Part shown: one piece after another, positions 33,075 to 41,331 of the stretch
How positions within the stretch are numbered: the first letter of the stretch is position 1
How the letters are laid out: every line of letters begins with the position of its first letter
NCBI RefSeq assembly: GCF_005503365.1
Contig: NZ_SCML01000041.1
Coordinates: forward strand, 1 to 55,660
From: Hydrogenophaga sp. 2FB
GTDB lineage: Bacteria > Pseudomonadota > Gammaproteobacteria > Burkholderiales > Burkholderiaceae_C
Length of the DNA stretch: 55,660 nt
Direction: 5' to 3'
Made by a program: the position numbers and the translations under genes
The notes under the pieces: generated by a model
The model's database searches: none
Told to the model about the DNA's origin: nothing
Seen by the model: only the letters and a program-made list of their open reading frames with translations

Positions 33075-33910
33075 ACCTCAAGAAGCGCACTCCCGACATC
33101 GATGCCACCGAGGCACCGGCCGACTATGCACAACCGGTCGGGCCGCAAACGCCCCGACGCCTGCGCCGCGCCGCCGAGATTCTGGAAGCCGCGCGCGACA
33201 TGTTCCTCGAGAAAGGCTTCGATCGTTCGTCGGTCAGCGAGATCGCGTCCCGGGTGGGTGTGGTCGAGGGTTTGGTCTACACCTACTACCCGTCCAAGCG
33301 AGACCTGCTCAACGCGGTGTTGCGCGGCATGTACGAGCCGCTGATTGCCGATCTGGAAGACAAGTTCTCGCGCCTGCACGGTGTGCGCAGCCGCATGCGC
33401 TTCCTGATCTGGCGCCACCTGCGTGTCTATGTCGAAGAGCCCAACCTCTCCCGGCTGGTGCTGCACGAGGTGCGGACCGGTCCCGAGTACTTCCAGTCCG
33501 TGCTGCACGATCTGCACGTGCGCTACACCGCCTTTCTCTTGCGCACCGTCGAGGACGCCATTGCGGACGGTGAGCTGAGTCCCGACACCGACGCCGAGTT
33601 GTTGCGCTCCATGGTCTACGGCGGGATCGAGCACCGCATGTGGGGCACGCTGTTTGGCCGCGGCACGGTCGACGTCGAAGCCATGGCCGACCGCTACACC
33701 GCCATGGTGCTGGGCCCGCTGCTGCCCGGCGGGCGTGCGCATTCGCCCGTGGTCGCATCGTCCGCGCGCAGCCACATCGGCCAGGTGCTGGACGAGGTGC
33801 GTGAGCGCCTCGACCAGATCGAACAGGCGGTGATGGCCGCGCCTTCCCCTTCATCCAACGAGAGGGCCGGTACCGCGCCGCCTCGCTCCCGCAGGAAAAC
33901 GCAAACATGA
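33071..33910 (+). CDS. TetR-family transcriptional regulator inside the operon
   Basis: 279 residues. The helix-turn-helix lies at about 35-80: RRAAEILEAARDMFLEKGFDRSSVSEIASRVGVVEGLVYTYYPSKRDLLNAVL. The long N-terminal extension (about 30 residues) and a C-terminal coil (SHIGQVLDEVRERLDQIEQAVM) ending in a basic tail are unusual. Ligand domain about 85-215. It overlaps both neighbours by ATGA, so it is co-transcribed with the genes it probably represses, giving negative feedback; the palindromes at 22.72-22.77 kb are candidate sites. Likely inducer: a pathway CoA thioester, as for other repressors of such routes. Confidence 0.9.
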   Translation: MNLKKRTPDIDATEAPADYAQPVGPQTPRRLRRAAEILEAARDMFLEKGFDRSSVSEIASRVGVVEGLVYTYYPSKRDLLNAVLRGMYEPLIADLEDKFSRLHGVRSRMRFLIWRHLRVYVEEPNLSRLVLHEVRTGPEYFQSVLHDLHVRYTAFLLRTVEDAIADGELSPDTDAELLRSMVYGGIEHRMWGTLFGRGTVDVEAMADRYTAMVLGPLLPGGRAHSPVVASSARSHIGQVLDEVRERLDQIEQAVMAAPSPSSNERAGTAPPRSRRKTQT

Positions 33911-35376
33911 CCATACGCAAGCTGTTCATCGCGAACCGCGCCGAGATCGCGCTGCGCATCGTGCGCACTGCACAACGGATGGGCATTGCCACCGTCGTGC
34001 CCTGGCATGCCAAAGACCGCCATGGCCCCGCGCTGAAGGTGGCCGACGAGACCGTCGAACTGCACGGCGAGCCTCCGGTCTCGGCGTGGCTGGACGGGCC
34101 GGCGCTGATCCAGGCCGCCATCGCCAGCGGCTGCGACGCCATCCACCCGGGCTACGGCTTCCTGTCCGAGAACGCCGGTTTTGCCCACGCGGTGGCCGAA
34201 GCAGGGCTCACCTTCGTGGGTCCGCCGGCTCATGTCATCGAGCTCATGGGCGACAAGATCACCGCGCGCCAGTTTGCCCAGCGCCACGACGTGCCGGTCA
34301 CGCCATCGGCCGACGAAGCCGAAGACCCGCAGCACTTCGCAGACCGCGCGGCGGCCATCGGGTTTCCGCTGCTCATCAAGGGGGCGGCCGGTGGTGGTGG
34401 GAAGGGCATGCAGATCGTGCGCGAGGCCACCGCTCTGCCACAGGCCATCGCCACCGCCCGCGCCGAGAGCCAGCGCTACTTCGGCGACGGCCGCCTGCTG
34501 GCCGAGCGGTTTGTCGAGCAACCCCGGCACATCGAGGTGCAGGTGTTTGGCGACAGCCACGGCCATCTCATCCACCTGGGCGAACGCGAGTGCTCGATCC
34601 AGCGGCGCTTCCAGAAGCTGATCGAGGAAAGCCCGGCGCCCACGCTGGCCCCCGAGTTGCGACAGCGCATCTGCGATGCGGCGGTGCGACTGGCCAGCGC
34701 GGCGGGCTACATCAACGCCGGCACGGTGGAGTGCATCGTCTCGCCCACGGGCGATTTCTACTTCCTCGAAATGAACACCCGGCTGCAGGTGGAGCACCCG
34801 GTGACCGAGATGGTGACGGGGCTGGATCTGGTCGAGTGGCAGTTGCGCGTGGCGCAAGGCGAGCCACTGCCGCTGCGCCAGGACGGGGTGCGCTGGCATG
34901 GCAGCGCCATCGAATGCCGCGTGCTGGCCGAAGACGCCGATGCCGGCTTCGTGCCGGACACCGGCCAGGTGTTGCTGCTCGGTGAGCCCCAGGGGCCCGG
35001 CATCCGTTTCGACAACGGCGTGACCCAGGGCGCGCGCGTGGGCGCCGACTTCGACTCCATGCTGGCCAAGCTGATCGCCCATGGCGCCACGCGCGAGCTG
35101 GCCATCGCCCGGCTGCGCCAGGCGCTGCAGGACACGCTGATGCTGGGCGTGACCGTGAACACCGACTTCCTGGGCCGCGTGCTGGCCCACCCGGCCTTCC
35201 AGGCGGGCGCCACCGACACCGGTTTCCTGGAGCGCCACAAAGCCGAGCTGCGCCCGAGCGACTGGAGCGAGGACGAACGGCGCGCCCTGCTGGCCGTGGC
35301 CGCCACCGCCAGCCGCGAGAGCCATGCCTGCGACGTGCCCGCCGTTTTTGCGGCCATGGGCGCGTGGCGCAACTGA
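33907..35376 (+). CDS. Biotin carboxylase subunit of an acyl-CoA carboxylase (BC only)
   Basis: 489 residues. Biotin carboxylase with KLFIANRAEIALRIVRTAQRMGI at the N-terminus, HPGYGFLSENAGFA, the ATP-grasp glycine loop KGAAGGGGKGMQIV (about 158-171), RDCSIQRRxQK-type ECSIQRRFQKLIEE, and FLEMNTRLQVEHPVTEMVTGLDLV. It carries out ATP-dependent carboxylation of biotin. Unlike McC/GCC alpha subunits (about 650-670 residues), it stops after the BC domain; the BT and biotin-carrier parts are encoded separately just downstream. Together the two genes have the expected total length. ATGA overlap with tetR. Geranyl- or methylcrotonyl-CoA carboxylase-like by context. Confidence 0.9.
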   Translation: MTIRKLFIANRAEIALRIVRTAQRMGIATVVPWHAKDRHGPALKVADETVELHGEPPVSAWLDGPALIQAAIASGCDAIHPGYGFLSENAGFAHAVAEAGLTFVGPPAHVIELMGDKITARQFAQRHDVPVTPSADEAEDPQHFADRAAAIGFPLLIKGAAGGGGKGMQIVREATALPQAIATARAESQRYFGDGRLLAERFVEQPRHIEVQVFGDSHGHLIHLGERECSIQRRFQKLIEESPAPTLAPELRQRICDAAVRLASAAGYINAGTVECIVSPTGDFYFLEMNTRLQVEHPVTEMVTGLDLVEWQLRVAQGEPLPLRQDGVRWHGSAIECRVLAEDADAGFVPDTGQVLLLGEPQGPGIRFDNGVTQGARVGADFDSMLAKLIAHGATRELAIARLRQALQDTLMLGVTVNTDFLGRVLAHPAFQAGATDTGFLERHKAELRPSDWSEDERRALLAVAATASRESHACDVPAVFAAMGAWRN

Positions 35377-35408
35377 TCCCGACGCCCAACCCCACACCAC
35401 GACGCCCC

Positions 35409-35900
35409 ATGACCAGCTACGTCTTCCGATCCGACCCCGGCCGGCGCCATCAGGTGCTCAAGCGCGGCAACGCGCTCAGCGTTGACGGCACCACGCTACC
35501 CCTGCGCGCCCTCGACGCGACCCACTACACCACCCTGAACGGGCCGCGTCCGGCCCATGTGCGCGTGGTGGCCCATGGTGATGCGGTGTACCTGCAGCTC
35601 AACGGGCGCAGTTGCGTGATCGAGCGCGTGGACCCCACGCGCGGCAGCGCCACGAGCGGCGCTGCCGCGCAGGGCAGTTCCAGCGCGCCCATGCCCGGTG
35701 TGGTGGTGGCCTGGGTGGTCCAGCCGGGCGACCTGGTGCAGGCCGGCGACGCCCTGCTGGTGATCGAGAGCATGAAGCTGCAGATGACCATTGAAGCGCC
35801 ACAGAGCGGCACGCTGGAGGCGTTGCCCTTCCAGCCTGGCCAGACCTTTCAGCGGGGTGCCGTGCTGGCCCGCGTGCGACCCGAGGAGACCCCGGCATGA
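35409..35900 (+). CDS. BT domain plus biotin carboxyl carrier domain, split from the carboxylase alpha subunit
   Basis: 163 residues. Residues about 1-75 resemble the BT domain that joins alpha and beta subunits of MCC/GCC-type carboxylases; after a Ser/Ala linker, residues about 95-160 are the biotinyl domain with the site VIESMKLQMTIEAP (biotin on Lys). MPGVVVAWVVQPGDLVQAGDALLVIESMK is typical. The ATG at 35409 lies 32 nt after the BC stop and has no good ribosome site; an in-frame GTG at 35364 would overlap the BC gene by 13 nt. I read this as a fission of an alpha subunit. ATGA overlap with the beta-subunit gene. Confidence 0.85.
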   Translation: MTSYVFRSDPGRRHQVLKRGNALSVDGTTLPLRALDATHYTTLNGPRPAHVRVVAHGDAVYLQLNGRSCVIERVDPTRGSATSGAAAQGSSSAPMPGVVVAWVVQPGDLVQAGDALLVIESMKLQMTIEAPQSGTLEALPFQPGQTFQRGAVLARVRPEETPA

Positions 35901-37504
35901 GCCGCATCAACAGCCGCCTGGACACGGGCTCGGACAGCTACCGCCAGAACCACGCCGCCATGGTGCAGCGCGTCGAGCAGTTGCGCGAACGCCTGAACGC
36001 CGCGCGCCACGTGCGTCCGCAGCGCGACATCGACCGCCTGCACAAACACAAGAAGCTCACCGTGCGCGAGCGCCTGGATCTGCTGCTGGACCCCGGCACG
36101 CCGTTTCTGGAAATTGGCGCTCTGGCGGCCAACAAGTCCTATGGCGGTGAGGTGCATGGCGCCGGCCAGGTCTCGGGCATTGGCATCGTGCATGGCCGCG
36201 AGGTGGTCATCCACGCCGATGACCCCAGCATCAAGGGCGGCGCGTGGTACCCGCTGTCGATCAAGAAGATCGTGCGCACCCTGGACATCGCGATCGAGAA
36301 CCGCCTGCCCGTGATCCACCTGTGCGACAGCGCCGGCGGCTTCCTGCCGGCGCAGGCCGATCTCTTCGCCGACCGCTACACCGCCGGGCGCATCTTTCGC
36401 AACCAGTGCACCCTGTCCAAGCTGGGCGTGCCGCAGATCGCGGTGGTGCTGGGGCACTGCACGGCGGGTGGCGCCTACATCCCCGCGTTGTGCGACTACA
36501 GCGTCATCGTGCGTGGCAATGGCGGCGTGTTCCTGGGCGGCCCGCCACTGGTCAAGGCCGCCACCGGCGAGGTCGTCAGCGCGGAGGCGCTGGGCGGCGC
36601 GGAGATGCACACCACCGTCTCCGGCACGTGCGACTACGCAGCCGACGACGAGCCGCATGCGTTTGCGATTGCGCGCGACATCTTTGCTCAGACCACGCCG
36701 GTGCAGAAGCAGCGCATCGACCGCATCGAACCCGAGCCACCGCACTACGACCCGCAGGAACTCTACGGCATCATCCCCACCGACTGGAAGACCGGCTTCG
36801 ACATGCGCGAGGTGATTGCCCGCATCGTCGACGGCAGCCACTTCCACGAGTACCAGCCCGGCTACGGCACCACGCTGGTCTGCGGCTACGCGCGCATCTG
36901 GGGATGCAAGGTCGGCATCCTGGCCAACAACGGCGTGCTGTTCAACGACAGCTCGCTCAAGGCCGCGCACTTCATGCGCCTGTGCGACCGCGACCGCACG
37001 CCCCTGGTCTTTCTGCAGAACATCACGGGCTACATGGTGGGGCGCGAGTACGAGGAGCGCGGCATCACCAAGGATGGCGCCAAGATGATCATGACCCAGG
37101 TCGGCTGCACGGTGCCCAAGTTCACCGTCATCGTTGGCGGCTCCTTTGGTGCCGGCAACTACGGCATGTGCGGGCGCGCGTTCGACGGCCGATTTCTGTG
37201 GATGTGGCCACAGTCGCAGATCGCGGTGATGGGCGCGGAGCAGGCCGCCAACACGCTGGCCGACGTCAAGATCCGCCAGCTGCAGCGCCACGGTGAGCAC
37301 CTCAGCGAAGCGCAGATCGCGGAGATCCGCCAGCCGGTGCTGGAGAGCTTCCAGGCCGAGAGCGATGCCTACCACTCCACCTCCGAGATGTGGGACGACG
37401 GCATCCTCGATCCCGTGGACACCCGCAATGCCCTGGGCATGGCCATCATCGCCTCGCTCAACGCGCCCTTGGGCGAGATGGGCTATGGCGTGTTGCGGCT
37501 TTGA
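35897..37504 (+). CDS. Acyl-CoA carboxylase carboxyltransferase (beta) subunit, MCC/GCC type
   Basis: 535 residues. N- and C-terminal crotonase-like carboxyltransferase halves. Key segments: LIHLCDSAGGFLPAQAD-like stretch at about 136-152, GHCTAGGAYIPALCDYSVIV, GGPPLVKAATGEVVSAEALGGAEMH (acyl-CoA site) and, in the C half, LANNGVLFNDSSLKAAHFMRLCDR, FLQNITGYMVGREYE and GGSFGAGNYGMCGRAFDGRFLWMWP. This is the methylcrotonyl-/geranyl-CoA carboxylase group, not propionyl- or acetyl-CoA carboxylase. It transfers CO2 to the gamma carbon of an alpha,beta-unsaturated, beta-methyl acyl-CoA. Which chain length it accepts cannot be decided here. Confidence 0.9.
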   Translation: MSRINSRLDTGSDSYRQNHAAMVQRVEQLRERLNAARHVRPQRDIDRLHKHKKLTVRERLDLLLDPGTPFLEIGALAANKSYGGEVHGAGQVSGIGIVHGREVVIHADDPSIKGGAWYPLSIKKIVRTLDIAIENRLPVIHLCDSAGGFLPAQADLFADRYTAGRIFRNQCTLSKLGVPQIAVVLGHCTAGGAYIPALCDYSVIVRGNGGVFLGGPPLVKAATGEVVSAEALGGAEMHTTVSGTCDYAADDEPHAFAIARDIFAQTTPVQKQRIDRIEPEPPHYDPQELYGIIPTDWKTGFDMREVIARIVDGSHFHEYQPGYGTTLVCGYARIWGCKVGILANNGVLFNDSSLKAAHFMRLCDRDRTPLVFLQNITGYMVGREYEERGITKDGAKMIMTQVGCTVPKFTVIVGGSFGAGNYGMCGRAFDGRFLWMWPQSQIAVMGAEQAANTLADVKIRQLQRHGEHLSEAQIAEIRQPVLESFQAESDAYHSTSEMWDDGILDPVDTRNALGMAIIASLNAPLGEMGYGVLRL

Positions 37505-37534
37505 CGGGCCGCGGCCTCTTTGCAGCGAAGCGCC

Positions 37535-39217
37535 ATGATTGACATCCGCGAAACGTCCACCGTGGGCGAGGTCTTCTTCGAGGCCGCGGCCCGCTACGGC
37601 GACCAGCCGTTCCTCGCGGCTCCCGCCAATCCCGCACGGGCCTACGCTCCCCAGGGGTTGGAATGGACCTATGCCCAGACCGCCACCGCGGTGCGCGGCC
37701 TGATGGCGCGTTATGCCAGCGCGGGCTACGGCGTGGGGCACCGCGTCGGGTTGCTGCTGGAAAACCGGCTCGAGCATTTTCTGCACAAGCTGGCGATGAA
37801 TGCGCTGGGGGTGTGCTGCGTGCCCCTCAACCCCGACCACCGGCCGCAGGAAATGGCCTACGTGGTCGGGCACGCCCAGCTCGATCTGGTGGTGGTGCTG
37901 GACGGCCTCCTGCCGCTGTTGCAGCAGGCGATTTCGCTGGGCACGCACCGACCTGCCGTGGTGGCGCTGCAAGAGGCCGAGCTGGCCCTGCCGCCTCCCA
38001 CGCGACGCGCCACCTCGACCCAGGCCGAGGCGGCGTCGGTGGCCAGCGTGCTCTACACATCGGGCACCACCGGGCGGCCCAAGGGGTGTCTGCTGTCCCA
38101 CCGCTACGAACTGGCGGCCGGGCGCTGGTATGCCACGCGCGGGGGGCTGATGGCGTTCGGAGAGGCCTGCGAGCGCATCTACAACCCACTGCCGGTGTTC
38201 CACGTCAATGCCTCGGTGTTTTCCTTCTACTGCGCGCTCCTCAAGGGCAACTGCCAGGTGCAGACCGACCGCTTCCAGCCGTCGCGCTGGTTCACCGAAG
38301 TGCACGAATCGCGTGCCACGGTCGTGCACTACCTGGGGGTGGTGGTGCCCATGTTGCTGAACCAGCCGCCGCATGCGCTGGAGCGAAACCACCAGGTGCG
38401 TTTCGCCATTGGCGCGGGCGTGGACCCGCAACGCCATGCGGCGTTTGAACAGCGTTTTGGCTATCCCCTGATCGAGATCTGGGGCATGACGGAATACGTT
38501 CGCGCCATCTTCGATGCGGACGAACCGCGCCAGGTGGGCACGCGGGCCATCGGGCGCGCACAACCCGGACTGGAGGTGCGCGTGGCCAGCGACGCGGGCG
38601 AGGACGTGCCCGACGGCATGCCGGGGGAATTGCTCGTGCGCCACTCGGCGGCGACGCCTCGCAAGAATGCGTTCAGCGGCTACCTGCACGACGACGCCGC
38701 GACGGAAGACGCCTGGCGTGGCGGCTGGTTCCACACCGGCGACATCGTGGTGCGGGACCCGGATGGCTTGTTGCACTTTCTGGAACGGCGCAAGAACATC
38801 ATCCGGCGCTCGGGCGAGAACATTGCCGCGGCCGAGGTCGAGGCGGTGCTGCAAACACACCCCGCGGTGGCGCAAGCGGCCGTGCTCGCGGTCAAGGACG
38901 AGGTGCGTGAGGAGGAGGTCCTGGCCTGCGTGGTGCTCAAACCCGGGTACGTGGCGCGGCCCGACGCAGACGATCCGCTGGTGTGCGCGCTGTTTGAGCA
39001 TTGCAACCGCCTGCTGTCGTATTTCAAGGCCCCCGGCTGGCTCCTGTTCACCCATGAAATTCCCACCACCGGCACGCAAAAGGTGCAGAAGCACCAGCTG
39101 TTTTCCGCCGGCGTGGACCCCCGCACCGCGCCTGGCGTGATCGACCTCCGGCACCGGAAAAAGCGCGACAAGCCGCCCGAGAACGGAGCCACGGCAACCC
39201 AGAGGAAACGCACATGA
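37535..39217 (+). CDS. Acyl-CoA synthetase (ANL family), AtuH-/CaiC-like
   Basis: 560 residues. P-loop YTSGTTGRPKGCLLSHRY at about 174-191, IEIWGMTEYVRAIF at about 313, WFHTGDIVVRDPDGLLHFLERRKNIIRRSGENIAAAEVE at about 404-442, and TGTQKVQKHQLF with the catalytic lysine. The length and motifs resemble crotonobetaine/carnitine-CoA ligases and AtuH-like ligases. Second ligase of the operon, placed between the carboxyltransferase and a crotonase. The C-terminus is basic (KKRDKPPENGATATQRKRT). The start at 37535 is 30 nt after the beta-subunit gene; an in-frame TTG at 37520 is less likely. ATGA overlap with the next gene. Confidence 0.88.
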   Translation: MIDIRETSTVGEVFFEAAARYGDQPFLAAPANPARAYAPQGLEWTYAQTATAVRGLMARYASAGYGVGHRVGLLLENRLEHFLHKLAMNALGVCCVPLNPDHRPQEMAYVVGHAQLDLVVVLDGLLPLLQQAISLGTHRPAVVALQEAELALPPPTRRATSTQAEAASVASVLYTSGTTGRPKGCLLSHRYELAAGRWYATRGGLMAFGEACERIYNPLPVFHVNASVFSFYCALLKGNCQVQTDRFQPSRWFTEVHESRATVVHYLGVVVPMLLNQPPHALERNHQVRFAIGAGVDPQRHAAFEQRFGYPLIEIWGMTEYVRAIFDADEPRQVGTRAIGRAQPGLEVRVASDAGEDVPDGMPGELLVRHSAATPRKNAFSGYLHDDAATEDAWRGGWFHTGDIVVRDPDGLLHFLERRKNIIRRSGENIAAAEVEAVLQTHPAVAQAAVLAVKDEVREEEVLACVVLKPGYVARPDADDPLVCALFEHCNRLLSYFKAPGWLLFTHEIPTTGTQKVQKHQLFSAGVDPRTAPGVIDLRHRKKRDKPPENGATATQRKRT

Positions 39218-39999
39218 CCGAGCCCTATGTCCTGACGCATACCGATGGCGCTGTGGGCGTGATGACCTTCAACCGCCCCAAGACCATGAACACGCTGGAC
39301 ATCCCCATGGTGCTGGCCATGGAGGAGGCGCTCAACACACTCGAGGCCGACCCAGCGGTGCGGGTGCTCGTGATCACGGGCTGTGACGAGCGCACGTTCG
39401 TCGCCGGGGGCAACATCGCCGACCTCAACAGCCGTCGAGGCCTGGCGCACTACCAGGAATTTGCCGTGGTGCTGCACCGGGTGTTCCGCCGGTTCGAAGA
39501 AAGCGCCAAGCCCACCATTGCGGCGGTCAACGGCTGGGCACTGGGCGGCGGCGCTGAATTCCTGTTGGCCACCGACATCCGCCTGATGGCGGACGACGCG
39601 CAACTGGGTCTGCCCGAAATCAAACTGGGGCTGTTTCCGGGTGGCGGCGGCTCGCAGCGCCTGATGCGCCAGATCCCTTTGTGTCAAGCCAAGATGCTGA
39701 TGTTCACCGGCGATTTCATCTCTGCCGCGCAGGCGGTTCAGCTGGGACTGATCAACCGCGCGGTGCCGCGTGCCGGTTTGATGGCTGAGAGCATGGCGTT
39801 GGCGCACCGCATCGCAGACAAGTCACCCTGGGCCCTGCGCCTGCTCAAAAGCAGCATGCTGCATGGCGCGGACATGCCGCTCAGCGCGGCACTTGCGCAC
39901 GAGATGGCCACCATCAGCCTGGTGCTGGATACCGACGATGCCCACGAGGGCTGTTCTGCCTTTCTGGAGAAGCGCCAGCCCGGTTTCCAGGGCCGCTGA
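39214..39999 (+). CDS. Enoyl-CoA hydratase (both catalytic glutamates present)
   Basis: 261 residues, crotonase fold. The oxyanion hole is AGGNIADL and NGWALGGGAE; both hydratase glutamates are present (GGGAE and LGLPEIKLGLFPGGGGSQRL), so a true syn-hydratase of a 2-enoyl-CoA is expected, unlike the other two crotonases in the locus. It is the last gene of the rightward operon and would serve later beta-oxidation of the chain-shortened product. Start overlaps the ligase stop. A bulged hairpin (39995-40022) spans both convergent stop codons. Confidence 0.9.
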   Translation: MTEPYVLTHTDGAVGVMTFNRPKTMNTLDIPMVLAMEEALNTLEADPAVRVLVITGCDERTFVAGGNIADLNSRRGLAHYQEFAVVLHRVFRRFEESAKPTIAAVNGWALGGGAEFLLATDIRLMADDAQLGLPEIKLGLFPGGGGSQRLMRQIPLCQAKMLMFTGDFISAAQAVQLGLINRAVPRAGLMAESMALAHRIADKSPWALRLLKSSMLHGADMPLSAALAHEMATISLVLDTDDAHEGCSAFLEKRQPGFQGR

Positions 40000-40022
40000 A
40001 CCCCGCGGGCCGAGGGGTCAGC
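39995..40022. terminator. Hairpin spanning convergent stop codons
   Basis: GCTG-A-ACCCC pairs with GGGGT-CAGC around a 9-nt loop, with one bulged A. It covers the stops of the crotonase gene (plus) and the cytosine-deaminase-like gene (minus). There is no T tract, so termination is plausible but not certain. Confidence 0.4.
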
Positions 40023-41331
40023 CTGCGGTGGTGGTGGTGTCGTCGAGTTCGCGGAAGTCGGGCAGGGCGGTGTCGATCGGGCGGCCACCGCGCAGCACCC
40101 GGCGTTGTGGCCGGCCGCAGGCTTCAAAGCTGTTGCGTCCCGCCAGCAGCACCAGATCGGCGGGCGCGCCCACGCGCAGGCGGCCATCCCAGGCCAGTCC
40201 CATCGCCGTGGCGGGCGTGGTGGTGATGCTGTCGATCCAGCGCGCGAGCGGGTCGTCCAGGTGGGCCGTCAGTGAGGCAATGGCCAACACCTGCAGCAGG
40301 TCGAAATCGGCCATGGGCACGAAGGCGTCCTGTACGTTGTCGGACGCCAGGCCGACCTGCACGCCGAGGTCGCGTGCTTCCAGCAGCGGTGCGATGCCGC
40401 GCAGGCGCGGCGTGCGGCCCGGGCCGCCGTCCTGCAGTTGCAGGTTGGCCAGGGGCAAGCCCATGAGCACGATGCCGGCATCGGCTAACGCGCGCAGCAC
40501 GGATGCGCAGGCGTCGACCGGCACGACCGACAGCGCACACGCATGCCCGCAAGCCACACGGCCTTCCCAACCATGCCGCGCGGTCAGCCGGGCGATGGTG
40601 CGCAGGCCTTCGATGTCGTTCTGCAGGTGCTCGTCCGCGTGGAAGTCGAGGTCCAGGTCGTGCGCCACCGCCAGCTCGAACACCCGTTCCAGCAAGCTGC
40701 GTTGACCCGGCACCGGGTGCACTGAAGCACCGAGCACACCGCCTTGTTCGGCCACCGCGGCCGCCACCGCCGCGCTTGCGTCGGCATCGGCGAACAGCGG
40801 CAAGGGCGACAGGCTCGTCGGTTGCAGTTCGATGCGCGGCGACCATTCCCCGCGCAGTGACTGGGCCACGCTCCAGGCCAGTGGTGTGGAAGCACCCACC
40901 CAATCGATGTGGGTGCGGATGGCCCGCGTGCCCTGCGCATGCGCCGTGCGCAAGGCGAAGTCCATGCGCCGGCGGATGTCGTCCGCGGTCCACCGATCGC
41001 GGTCTTCACCGGAGGCCGCCACCGCGTCGCGCAGCGTGTGGTGGCTGCGGCCGATGCGGGTGGCCGTGTGGCTCTTGTCCAGGTGCGTGTGCAGGTCCAC
41101 CCAGCACGACGTCACGATGCCGTCGGCGAGATCCACCACCGGCAGACCGTCGGGGCCCACGGCGGAGGCCAGTGCCGTGATGCGACCCCCTTGCACGCGC
41201 AGGCTGACCGCGCGCAACCCCGGTGCGGCCGGCGCGAGCGCGTCGCGCGTGGATGCGTCGAGCAACCGATCGGGCACGCGTGCGCGGGCCAGCCAGCAGT
41301 CGCCCGCGGGGAAAGCCGCGCCGGCTACCAC
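40018..41331 (-). CDS. Cytosine deaminase-like amidohydrolase
   Basis: 437 residues, metal-dependent amidohydrolase with composite beta/TIM-barrel fold. The first metal motif is WVDLHTHLDKSHTA (HxH), then DLDFHADEH, GHACALSVV and the catalytic aspartate in VGLASDNVQDAF. HTHLDKSHT is the CodA/AtzC-type signature (cytosine, isocytosine, creatinine and N-isopropylammelide deaminases). It should remove an amino or amide nitrogen from a heterocycle. Start GTG at 41331 overlaps the end of the creatininase-family gene by 7 nt. Last gene of the leftward Rieske operon; an Ala/Pro-rich N-terminal stretch precedes the fold. Confidence 0.87.
   Translation of the reverse strand: MVAGAAFPAGDCWLARARVPDRLLDASTRDALAPAAPGLRAVSLRVQGGRITALASAVGPDGLPVVDLADGIVTSCWVDLHTHLDKSHTATRIGRSHHTLRDAVAASGEDRDRWTADDIRRRMDFALRTAHAQGTRAIRTHIDWVGASTPLAWSVAQSLRGEWSPRIELQPTSLSPLPLFADADASAAVAAAVAEQGGVLGASVHPVPGQRSLLERVFELAVAHDLDLDFHADEHLQNDIEGLRTIARLTARHGWEGRVACGHACALSVVPVDACASVLRALADAGIVLMGLPLANLQLQDGGPGRTPRLRGIAPLLEARDLGVQVGLASDNVQDAFVPMADFDLLQVLAIASLTAHLDDPLARWIDSITTTPATAMGLAWDGRLRVGAPADLVLLAGRNSFEACGRPQRRVLRGGRPIDTALPDFRELDDTTTTAG

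Noticed and set aside
35355..35409. Programmed -1 frameshift joining biotin carboxylase to the biotin carrier
   Set aside because: I see no slippery heptamer of the X XXY YYZ form before the BC stop and no clear downstream stem; gene fission is simpler, though sequencing error remains possible.
35849..39154. Very long open frame on the minus strand opposite the carboxyltransferase and ligase genes
   Set aside because: It is an antisense shadow created by high GC at third codon positions; its composition (His/Gln/Arg/Gly-rich) is typical of such shadows and the plus-strand genes have clear domains.
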